Shown: positions 47,818-58,527 of the stretch, piece by piece | Layout of the letters: each line of letters opens with the position of its first letter | Position numbering within the stretch: position 1 is the stretch's first letter | Assembly: GCF_030272615.1 (NCBI RefSeq) | Contig: NC_081414.1 | Coordinates: 764,689,413 to 764,753,412, forward strand | DNA from: Cryptomeria japonica | Taxonomy: Eukaryota > Streptophyta > Pinopsida > Cupressales > Cupressaceae | Length of the DNA stretch: 64,000 nucleotides | Reading direction: 5' to 3' | Position numbers and translations under genes: made by a program | The notes under the pieces: generated by a model | Databases searched by the model: none | What the model saw: the letters and a program-made list of their open reading frames with translations, nothing else | What the model was told of the DNA's origin: nothing

Positions 47818-49461
47818 TGTTGGACACAATGCATCACTGAGAGGGGGGTGAATCAGTGATTTAAACTCTTCTTCTCCAACATGGAGATACTGGTAATGTA
47901 TAAGTTAGACTGAGTACTAACTAGTAACTTAAACAAAGCAAGCAGGATGTGCTAAAACACTAACATAACACATGCACAAAAGATGAAACACACAACACCA
48001 GATATATATGAGGAAAACCCAATGTGGGAAAAACCTTGGTGAGAATAGTTGTTGGAGATCTTCTGCTCCAATCCAGCCTCACAATAACTCTTTGAATACA
48101 ATATTTAGGGCACCAACCCCTGTACTAAGCTCCAACTTAGTGCACAATATAAAATTCAGATATACAAATGAAATCATTGTTGAAAATGAAGCTTTGCAAC
48201 CTTACAATATTCTCCTTTGTCGGTTTTAGCCTTATCGGTGTGTAAACTCACCACTCACTCTACAACTTAACTTTGTTGATCACTTTTCTTAATCTCTTCT
48301 CACAATGATTTCATTCTCTCAACTCACACTCAATCACTCTTTCTCAGGCACAACTTTTGTTGGTTTGTCACCTCTATGTTCAATGCACTCTTCACCGGTT
48401 ATTCCTTATATCAGTTTTACTCTTCTTTTCTTTATCAATCAGTACCTCGCTCATGAACACTTCAAGTTTTTATCTCTTTGATTCTTAGCAATTTCACACT
48501 TCTCTTCTCTCTTCAGCAACAACTACAATAGTCTCAAGTCATCATACTTAACCTTGAGTTTTCCCGCCAAGAGACAATTCAAACTTGGACGGTTAGGGTT
48601 TCCTTCACCCAACAAGATTGTATTAGATTTGATCCAGGTTGTCTTGGATTAATCACTTGTATTTGAGGAATTCTTCTGAACATACTTTCCATTATCCAAT
48701 GCATGCTTGCAAAGATAGAAATCTCATACATGATTTTCTACCATGAAATCTATTGACTTGAAAAAAACTCGACAGTTTCCTTTTCAAGGTCTTCTTGCAA
48801 TCTGGTTTCTTTGCTTGGATCCATGTGCCAACTTTCTTTTGATTTTCCTCTAGCATTCTTTCTTCGTTGAACCACCTTAGTCAGTCACAAACCCATGATT
48901 TTTTGTTGTTTCATTAATGTCGATTACCTATTTCAACAACCTTGTTGATGGAGGCTTCATCGACCTTTGCATGTTTTCCACCTCAGCTCCACATGCCAAC
49001 ATAGTGGTCATACACTTAGCTCACCAACACTAGGTTAGTTTATACTTCATCATTCAACAAGCTTATACCGGTACAGACCTTTAATGGTTAGAACTTCTCC
49101 TCTTGCTAACTAGTAGCACATCTTCACCTCCAGTGATTTGCATAGTGGTTCTCATCTGCTATTGCATTTGCCAGTAAACTCTATCGGTTCACCTCTCCTC
49201 TGTTTTTCTCTACTAGATCTCCTCCTCACTATACTACTCTTTACCAATACTATACTCTAGACCATTTTATTTTCTACTAGTTATCACTCAACATGCTCAT
49301 GCACTCATGTATCTCACCTCATACCGGTGAAGCCACTGATAGTCTCAACCACGACTTGTCTATCACCATACCGATACGCTCTTCTTCATGTCAGATGACA
49401 TATCTCTACTAGTAGCCTTCCTACTATACCAGTTGACATCAATGACAACTCAATGCCAACA
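47818..49461 (-). repeat. Copia-3 3' LTR
   Basis: A 1644-bp LTR; plus-strand ends TGTTGGACAC and CAATGCCAACA. The 8-bp stem ATCACTGA/TCAGTGAT lies at 47833-47860. Confidence 0.9.
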
Positions 49462-49679
49462 ATCTCCCCCTTTGGCATTGATGTGAATATCTTCTTTTGA
49501 TGTCAACATCTTCTTTTCTAGTTCTCTCCCCCTTTGATAGGAATGGAAAAGGGAACCTTAGTTGGACACCCAATAAGACACGCTCTCCCCCTGTGTCTAT
49601 GCTTTATGATTCAAGAGTTAGAAGATAGTGGCAATGGTTGAATCCCCCTGAATCATGCAATTTCCTATACATTCAAGTG

Positions 49680-52600
49680 CTACCAGATGGTGGGACAACT
49701 CCCATCTTTTGTCTCAAATACACAAATGGGCCCAAAGAAAGTGGCTTGAAATATGTTAGCAATCTGCTCATCAGTTGGAACATATTCAACTGTGACTTCC
49801 TTGTATGCTACCTTCTCTCTCAAGAAATGATACTTGATTGGAATGTGTTTTGTTCTTGAGTGCATTACTGGATTCTTGGAAATGTTGATTGCACTTGAGT
49901 TATCACACCGGATGGGAAAAGGTTCGAGTATCTTCACCTGTATATCCTTTAGTGTTTGCTTCATCCACAAAACTTGTGAACAACAAGTAGCAGCTGCTAT
50001 GTACTCTGCCTCAGCAGTAGATAGTGACATTGAATCTTTCTTCTTATTGTGCCATAATACTAACCAGTTTCCTAAGTAGAAATCACCTATACTTTTCTGG
50101 TCATCAATACTTCCTGCCCAATCTACATCAGTATAAGCCTGCAAAGATAAGTCTCCTTTCTTTGGAAACCACAGACCATAGCTAATAGTTCCTTGCAGAT
50201 ACCTGAAGATTCTCTTGACTGCATTCGGGTGAGACTATTTAGGAGCAGCTTGGAATCTTGATACCATACAAAAAATCTGTATAATATCTGCTCTAGATGT
50301 TGTTAAATACAACAGACTATAGATCATAGACCTATACAATGTTTGCTCAACTTCTGGTGATTCATCTAGCTTGCTCAACTTACAACCAGTAACCATGGGA
50401 GTACTTACTAGTTTTTTATCCTCCATTTGAAATTTCTTTACGATGTCTCTGATATACTTGGTTTGGAAGATGAAAATTCCCTTCTCCTTCTATGAGATCT
50501 GCAAACCAAGGAAATAGGACAACTCACCCAACATGGACATCTCAAACTCTGTCTTCATCTGATCTGCAAATTCTTTGCACATTATGTCCTTGTCTCCATA
50601 AAAGATAATATCATCCACATATATAACAACTATGATCATGTGATCTCCATTTACCTTAACATACAAGTTATTGTATGCATTCCCTTTTCAGAATCCTTGC
50701 TCCTTCAAGTATTTGTCTAACTGAGAATACCATGCTCTGGGAGCCTGCTTCAAACCATACATGGATTTCACTATTCTATTTTTCCTTTCTACCACTCCAT
50801 TTTGTTTAGGTGTCCTTGTGGCTAAGTATTATCTTCGAATTCCATGTTTCTCACAGTAGTCAAAAAATTCATTTGAAGAGAATTATCCACCCCAGTCCGA
50901 TCTTAAGCATTTTATCTAGTTTCCACTTTCATTTTCCACCATCTTCCTGAAAATTTTGAATCTCTCAAATGCTTGTGACTTATCATGCAAGAAGGTTACC
51001 CAAGTCATTCTTGAGTAATCATCTATGAACAACATGAAATACCTTTCTCCAACTAATGCTCTTGTTCTTGTTGGCCCACATAAGTCACTATGTATCAACT
51101 CCAAAGGTCTTGAGGTGTTATATTCTTTTGTTCTAAAAATGATCTTTGCTTTCTTACCTCTAACACATTCATCACAGAATGTGCTTGTCGATTTTATAAT
51201 CTGAGGTATGTCTCTCACATACAGGTTCTTTCCAATCTTAACCAGATTATCAAAACTTACATCACCTAATCTTTGGTGCCACAACCATCTTTCATCTACC
51301 TGTCCCATCATGAATTGGCACTCATAGGATTCCTTCAAATTGTAGACATTTCCCTCTGTTCTCTTTCCTTCTTCTACCACCTAACCAGTGTTTTGTTTTC
51401 TTATCTGACAACCGATAGAGTCAAATGAGAACATGTACCCTTTGTCACACATCTGACTTACACTCAGCAAGTTATGCTTCAAACCTTCTACATAGTACAC
51501 ATCATGAGCCTTGAGCTTTCCATCAATATTCAGTGTACCCTAACCTTTGATCTTGATAGAGGCTTTGTCACCAAACCGGACCGAACCACCATTCCAATCA
51601 TCAATCTTGATGAACTTTTTTTTATCTTCAATCATGTGATTTGAGAAACCACTATCAACTACCCATAAATTCCTTCTTTCAACATGTAGAGCAGTCTGTA
51701 CAATCAGGCTCGACTCTATCTTGCTTTTCTCCTTCTCTGCCCAAACCGGTTTCTCTTCTTTCCTTTTCTCTTCTGTCATTTTGTGTTCCGGTTTTGTTTC
51801 CAACCTCATCTGATACAAATCTCTTTGGTTTGTTAGTTTTCAGCAGACAATACCTTGCTATGTGGCCAAAATTTTGACACTTATAGCATTTCACATTATC
51901 ACTATAAGAAGTACTCAATGCATTCTTGTAGGACATTTGCATATTACTCCTACATTCATAACTTTTGTGACCAAACTCATTACAATTATAACATATGACA
52001 TTAGAACTTTGTAATGTAGTGAATGAGTTTCTACTCTCAAAATTGGGGTTAACATTTATTTTCCTACAATCTACCACTCTATGCCAAAAACTTATTACAC
52101 CGATGACAATAGCCATGAAAATTTGGAACATACTAGTTAGGTTGTTTTGGACCTGCAAATGGCTGCCTTACTAGGGGTCTTCCTTTCATGTTGCTAACCC
52201 TTGTGAATCCTTCATGATCAATACTTGCATTTCTCCTTGGATTTGTATGCTAGTGCATTGAGTATGATTTCTGGTTCATTGATTGAGTATATTGGTTTGT
52301 GTGGCGGTTTCCAGCAACATCTGCATATGTCTTCTTGTCGGTATCCTTTCCTACCATGAATATCTTCTTCTTCTCACCTTTATTTGAAGAAGTGAATTGT
52401 ATCTCCTTATAAAATATATTTTTGTTGGTTTAACTTTTACCTTCTTGAAAACCTAAGCCACCAGTATCTGTGGATTGCTTCTATTTTCTCAGCATCTTGT
52501 CCAGGGCTTCAGTGTTGCCTTCAAATTTACTTCTCACTTTTATTTATTCCTAACTTTTCTCTAAGTCCTTCCAGAGTTTCACTATTTCTGCTTCTAGACT

Positions 52601-53887
52601 CTGATGTTCATTTTCCTTTTCACTCAAACCGATACTGGTGACTTCACGCATCCTCTTGGCCTCTTCCAACTAGAGTTTGAGATCTACGATTATTCTCTTG
52701 GACTCTTCAAGAGATTCCTCCAACAATTCTTGTTCTTCAGTTGTAGCCCTTTTTACCTTCTTCAAGTCTCTTCTTGTTTTCTTTAGCTCATCTAGGGCAC
52801 TAATGAGTTCTGCTTCAAGGTCTACTTCTCCTTCTTTCTCTTCCTCTTCTGCTTCTTTAGGTGTCAGTACCTCTTGAGCCATAAAAAGGTTTTCTCTGAC
52901 CTCATCTCCGTTGTCGCAGTCATCTAAGGCACTTTCCTCATCTGTGGTATCATCTTCATGTGTGTAAAGGTTGCTCTACTTCTAGTGGCATTTTCTACCA
53001 TTTCGGTAGACATTTTTCTTCCTATCCTTACCATATGATCTGCTACCACTTAAATGATCATCTTCATTCTTATCACCATAGGGACATTTAGCAGCAAAAT
53101 GTCCAATCTTTCCACAGTTGAAACATTTCAAAGGCAGCTTGCCTTTATATTTGCCTGAACCTATCTTGAGTCTTCTGACAAAGTTTGCCATGATATCATT
53201 AGAGTCTTCACTAGTTGCATCATGAGTAGATTATATTCCTTTTCTTGAAGTCTTGAATGCAACTTCTTTCTTTACAGCATCAGTACCAATAGTCTTCATC
53301 TCATAGGCAATTAGGGAGCCATACAACTAATCCATAGTGAATACTTTCATATCTTTTTCTTCTTCTATTGTTGAGACCTTTGTATCATACTTAGATGTGA
53401 GAGATCTAAGTACTTTCTTCACTACCACTTCATCTTTTACTTATTCTCCAAGCTCTCTAATGGTATTTTTTGTTTCATCAACCCTTTCAAGATAGTCACC
53501 AATCTTCTCTTCATCTCTCATCTTCAAACCTTCAAGTTGTGCTCTTAATGTCTACAACTTGGCTTTGTTGACTTTAACATTGCCTTCAAATATCTTCTGC
53601 AACTTTTCCCAAGTCTCCTTGGTAGAGGAACAATGCATGACTTTAACAAACTCACTATCAGACAACCCACTAAGAATAGCATTCTTAGCTTTAGCATTGT
53701 TCTCATATTCCTTCTTAGCATCTGGATCTGTAGGGGGATTGTTAGGGACTGTATACCCATTCACAACCAACATCCATAAATCACAACCTAGAGAGGACAA
53801 GTAGGTTTCCATTCTTCTACTCCAAAAAGCATAGTTGACACCATCAAACATAGGAGCATTTGAGGAGGCGAATTCATTTCTTGCCAT
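49680..53887 (-). pseudogene. Copia-3 gag-pol polyprotein with an IN-RT deletion
   Basis: Gag starts at ATG 53887-53885 (MARNEFASSNAPMFDGVNY). A first CCHC knuckle (KCFNCGKIGHFAAKC) lies near 53130, a charged coiled-coil segment at about 52880-52670, then three more knuckles between 52120 and 51840 (CHRCNKF, CYNCNEFGHKSYEC, CYKCQNFGHIARYC). Protease has WVVDSGFSNHM (about 51660). Pre-integrase and integrase core follow (WLWHQRLGDVSFDNL; HSDLCGPTRTRALVGE). Near 50760 the integrase stretch TPKQNGVVERKNR runs directly into YGLKQAPRAWY of reverse transcriptase, so the integrase C-terminus and the RT front half are missing. YVDD and RNase H (AYTDVDWAGSIDDQ) remain. Stops and frameshifts are scattered. 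Dead. Confidence 0.88.
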
Positions 53888-53963
53888 TGTAAATACTTGA
53901 CAGGATCTACCCAAGCTAGAGAATGCTTTTGACAAAACAAGGTACATGTTCTTTGATACCAAT

Positions 53964-55653
53964 TTTTGGACACAATGGGTCACTGAGAGGGGGGTGAATC
54001 AGTGATTTAAGCTCTTCTTCCCCAACAAGGAGATATCGGTAATGTATAAGTCAAACTGAGTGCTAACTGGTAACTTAAACAAAGCAAGTAGGATGTGCTA
54101 AGGGACTTGCTAAAACACTAATATAACACATGCACAAAAGATGCAACACACAACACCAAATATATGCAAGGAAAACCCAATGTGGGAAAAAACTTGGTGA
54201 GAATAGTTGTTGGAGATCTTCTACTCCAATCCAATCTCACAAAAACTCTTTGATTATAATATTTAGGGCACCAACCCAAGGAGCACCAACCCCTGTACTA
54301 AGCTCTAACTTAGTGTTCACAATATAAAATTTAGATATATAATGAAATCACTGTTGTAAATGAAGTTTTGCAACCTTACAATATTGTCCTTTGTCGGTTT
54401 CAATCTTATAGGTCTGTAAACTCACCACTCACTCTGCAACTTAACTTTTATGATCACTTTTCTCAATCTCTTCTCACAATGATTTCCTTCTCTCAACTCA
54501 AACTCGATCACTCTTTCACAGGCACAACCTCTGCCAGTTTGTCACCTTTGTGTTCAATGCACTCTTCATCGGTTACTCCTTATACCGGTTTTACTCTAGT
54601 TTTCTTTATCAATTAATACCTCACTTCTGAACACTTCAAGTGTTTATCTCTTTGATTCGCAGCAATTTCACACTTCTCTTCTCTCTTCAGCAACAACTAC
54701 AACAGTCTCAGGTCATCATATTTAACCTTGATTTTTCCTGCCAAGAGACAATTCAAACTTGGACGATTAGGGTTTCCTTCACTCGACAAGATCTACTTTA
54801 GACTTGATCCAGGCTATCTTGGATTAATCACTTGTATTTGAGGAATGCATCTATATATACTTTCCATTATCCAATGCATGCTTGCAAAAGATAGCAATCT
54901 CGTACATGATTTTATACCATGAAATCTGTTGACTTGAAAAAGGCTCAATAGTTTCCTTTTCGAGGTCTTCTTGCAATATGGTTTCTTTGCTTTGATCCAG
55001 GCGCCAACTATTTTTTGATTTTCCTCTATCATTCTTTCTTCCTCGAGTCACCTCAGTCAATCACAAACCCGTGATTTTTTATCGTTTCATTAATGTCAAC
55101 TAGCTGTTTCAACAACCTTGTCGATGGAGGCTTCACCGACCTTTGCATGTTTGTCACCTCAGCTCCACATGGCAACATAGTGGTCATACAGTCATCTCAC
55201 AGACACCAAGTCGGTTTACACTTGATCATTCAACAATCTTATACCGGTACAGACCTTTAGCGGTTAGACCTTCTCCTCTTGCTAAATGGTAGCACATCTT
55301 CACCTCTAGTGATTTGCATAGTGGTTCTCATCTGCTACTACATTTACCATTAAACTCTACCGGTTCACCTCTCCTCTATTTTTCTCTACGATATCTCCTC
55401 CTCACTACACCGCTCTTTACTACTACTATACTCTAGACTAGTTTATGTTCTACTAGTTATCACTCAACATGCTCACACATTCATGCATCTCACCTCATAC
55501 CGGTGAAGCCACTGATAGTCTCAACCACTACTTGTCTATCACCATACTGGTACTCTCTTCTTCATGCTAGATGACATACCTCTATCGGTAGCCTACCTAC
55601 TATACTAGTTGCCTATTGTACCGGTTGACATTAATGACAACTCAATGCCAACA
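53964..55653 (-). repeat. Copia-3 5' LTR
   Basis: A 1690-bp partner of 47818-49461, with the stem-loop at 53980-54005. The first bases read TTTTGGAC where the other copy has TGTTGGAC. Confidence 0.9.
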
Positions 55654-57000
55654 GATTATTTGGCTACAACAATGAAAATACTCACAATAAGACATGCAAT
55701 CTGGAAAAGTAAGAAACCTTCAGGTTGGTGGGAATAGAGGATTCGAGCCAAATTCCTAAAGCTCATTGCAAACCTTAGCAATATGTATCGCCTTGAATAT
55801 GCGGCTAAGAAAGCCTAATCCAAAATATAATGCATTGGAAATCATTTGAAAAAAGCGAGCCAAAAAAATAATGTCAATGAGATGTATGCACTAGAAACCA
55901 ATTTAAGGTTGATTCAATGACACTTCATAGGCATGTCATAGATCTGTAAGGATAGACCACCGATCTTCAAAGTTTGTGAGAAAAAATATGGAGTCAGTTC
56001 ACAGTATAACATGATCTGCCACAATATGCAAATGGAGCCAGCACATTTCAATAATGTCAGCCAAGTATATTATGAGAAACCATGGCAACCAAGCTACTAG
56101 GAGAAGTGAAAGAAGGTCATCTTGTGGTGGTATCCTACGGGACATTCAGGAAGCTAGGGTGAGCACTGGTTGCAGTGTTTTCCCAAGCTCAAGGACAAAT
56201 ATTGCAAGAATAAGGAAACCAAGAGATGCAATTACTGAACCAGTCTATGATATGACTCAACAATTAAGAGAAAACCAAAACCACTAAATCATCTGTCCTT
56301 CAAAAAAAAGAAAATACACCAACCAAAATGGACCGACGGTATATGGAAAGATCATGAGCCCAAACTATAAAAGTTGGTCGATGAAGGTAAATGTAAAATC
56401 GATCAATGATGTAGATGCCATGACCTCCACTGATTAATGAAGATGATGCTTGAAGGCTGGTGAGAAATTAAAAACTCGAGCCATGATCCAAGGGCATGGG
56501 CCTCGTGACTCAATAATGCCCAAACAATATATTGTGCCTCCAAGCATAGACTGAAATTGTTAGTTTACTAATCTACCAAAACTATTGGCAAAGATGGAAA
56601 TGCCTTTCAACAGATTGCAGTCAAAATGAGTTGAGCCAATGTATTGAAGGCCAACTATGGAGATACCTGTGGCTCAAGTCTAATGCAAAAAGATGGGCCA
56701 AATGCAAAAGAAATATTTTCAAAATACAATTTGCCCAAACAAATAAATTTTACCCACATCTGAAAAAATGTGGAAATAAAACAATAACAAAAAATTATTG
56801 TATTTCGCTATTGGGGAGAGGGTCTAGTGGCCCTCCAACTAAACTTTTTTTGCTACAAAAATAATTTTACCTGAAATACAGGTGTATTTGAGAATTCATT
56901 AAAAAACCCTCCTAGACACAATGGTGATGTCCAATCAGCTTCAAATTGCACCAAGATATCTCTAATGACTATCCATGACACCTTATTGGCTCTGATACCA
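55654..57000 (-). other. Z internal region, right part
   Basis: Begins with the copia-3 target duplication GATTA and ends in the primer-binding site. A 77-codon plus-strand frame at 56054-56287 is open but unrecognised; nothing resembles gag or pol. It may hold a captured host fragment. Confidence 0.4.
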
Positions 57001-57423
57001 TGTGAGAATTTGCATATAGAAACCCAAGATCTAGAGGCCAAATGAATAGCACATAAGAGAGAAAAAATGTGATGAGAATTTAAATTGTATTCCTATCAAG
57101 ATGCAAAATGCCCAACTAAGTACAATGTACATGAGCTACTTATAAAGGCAAGGCTATAGGGAGGAGAACACAATCATGAAATGTGGCCCAATGAGATACA
57201 AGGATAGGTAGGAGAAATAATAAAATATTTCACAAGAGATCTAGATCACCCACCAAAGGTGGAATGTGACAACAAGATAAGACCACAAAAGGTGGAATTC
57301 CTCCTACAACCATCTTCCCTAAATGCACAATTCCCTAAGTGTCTCGTATGCAAACTACAATGAATGTATTATCCTAAGTCAACTTAAATAAATTGTGATT
57401 ATGAGAAATAATTTACACTAACA
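57001..57423 (-). repeat. Z 5' LTR
   Basis: A 423-bp LTR; plus-strand ends TGTGAGAATT and TTACACTAACA. It is preceded on its left by the complement of TGGTATCAGAGCC. Confidence 0.8.
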
Positions 57424-57587
57424 AAGCTTTTCTTTTTTCTTTAGATTTAATTTTATCACTGATTTCATATCATTCAATTTAGATATGAGTTATCCTTTTA
57501 GATCTTCTTCACTCTTCTTCATTAAGATCAATAAATTTATTATTATTCCTTGCATGAGTGTTTTCATTATCCATAATAGCCACAACG
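57424..57587 (-). pseudogene. Copia-2 gag coiled-coil fragment
   Basis: A lysine-rich minus-strand frame that continues into the gag sequence left of 47093 once Z is removed. It is cut off at 57587 where repeat W begins. Confidence 0.55.
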
Positions 57588-58012
57588 GTGTGTGCAAGAA
57601 GTTGAGTCCACTTTTTGGCCAAAAAGTGGAAGCGTTTTCCCTAATTTTCAGATTTAGCCACATTTGACCTAAAAAATTCAAGCACTTAGAGATTGAATGT
57701 TGAAAAAAGTTAGTAATATAAAATGTAGCACTCAGAGTCTAGTTTCAAATTTTATTTTATTTTAATACCCAGATAATTGAAATTGAATTTCAAAAGGGAT
57801 TTCTAAAAATTATTTCTTAAAAATGTCTATTTCAGGACCATACCATGCACGTGTATGACACCACATTTTTGACACAAATAAAAGTTTTTTTTGGAACCCT
57901 TTTGTGAAAATATTTGTAAGAAACTGTAGATTGGTGAGGATATTTTTTGTAGTTTTTTTTTATTAATTCTCTATTGGTCCTATTTTTTTGTAATTTTTTT
58001 ATTTATTTCTTA
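57588..58012. repeat. Dispersed repeat W, copy 2
   Basis: Matches 6810-7250; the perfect 22-bp palindrome is at 57608-57629. It separates the copia-2 gag remnant from the copia-4 locus. Confidence 0.6.
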
Positions 58013-58527
58013 ATAAGCAAATAAATCTTATACTTGGGCTTGCCACTGACAAGCGGCATATTTGCATTTTTTTTATGAACAAAAGCTTTGATCCATTCTG
58101 GAATGTGCTTGTGCACTATTTGTAGATCCACTAACATCATAGCAAACGTTTCAATATTTTGCAGTTTTGTAGCCTTGAGAAATGGATCCGACAAACACCT
58201 TGAAAATGTGTAAAAGTTGTTTGATATACAAGATTAAATCACAACCTTCAATCTGAGCTAAGAGAGATATTGATACTCTGACTTAGGAAATATTAAATTC
58301 TTCACCTTTTAGTCAAGTCGATAACCACTTATCGAAGAGGCTAGTGAACAACACGAACTTGAGGGGATTAAGTAATAACCTAAGAAACTAACAATGAGCA
58401 AAAGGATTTCAATGATCCAATATTAGAAAAGTCCATGTACCTATCACAACAAATTTGGGTTTGAGGGTTAGAGAAATATGGAAAACCTAATAGGTTAGAG
58501 TGAAAGAGATTGATTCCAGGGCCAAAA
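58013..58527 (-). pseudogene. Unrecognised protein gene remnant, copy B
   Basis: Homologous to 19513-20026. The frame near 58194-58018 (DPFLKATKLQNIETFAMM; HIPEWIKAFVHKK; GKPKYKIYL) keeps the protein sequence of copy A with mainly conservative changes. It is cut near 58018 by repeat W. The LTR of copia-4 starts at 58528, the same junction as copy A with copia-2. Confidence 0.45.

Larger units (their letters stand above)
47818..55653 (-). mobile_element. Copia-3: Ty1/copia retrotransposon, 7.8 kb, internally deleted
   Basis: The LTRs are 47818-49461 (3') and 53964-55653 (5'). A TGGTATCAAAG primer-binding site reads leftward from 53961 and a purine tract (complement of ATCTCCCCCTTTGGC) adjoins the 3' LTR at 49462. 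The flanks AATTA (47813-47817) and GATTA (55654-55658) match at 4 of 5. It is inserted in Z. Confidence 0.9.
47093..57423 (-). mobile_element. Z: short non-autonomous LTR element, split by copia-3
   Basis: Both ends share about 220 bp starting TGTGAGAATTTGC, flanked by a perfect AAGCT duplication (47088-47092 and 57424-57428) that cuts the copia-2 gag. The complement of an initiator-Met primer-binding site (GGCTCTGATACCA, 56988-57000) touches the right LTR, so Z reads on the minus strand with its 5' LTR on the right. Without copia-3 it is about 2.5 kb and shows no gag or pol, the size and style of a TRIM/LARD-like non-autonomous element. Confidence 0.82.
20027..57587 (-). mobile_element. Copia-2: outer copia retrotransposon split by nested insertions
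   Basis: Collinear pieces of one minus-strand Ty1/copia element: 3' LTR 20027-21474, then 3' UTR and RNase H end to 22049; RNase H, reverse transcriptase, integrase and gag pieces 43155-47092; further gag 57424-57587. Removing X (22050-43154, duplication ACAAA) and Z (47093-57423, duplication AAGCT) rejoins the pieces. Copia-4 (58528-61180), an uninterrupted relative, reads straight through the X site (ACAAA once, 59298-59302). The gag end is cut at 57587 by repeat W and no 5' LTR is seen. All frames are broken, so the element is dead. Confidence 0.8.
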
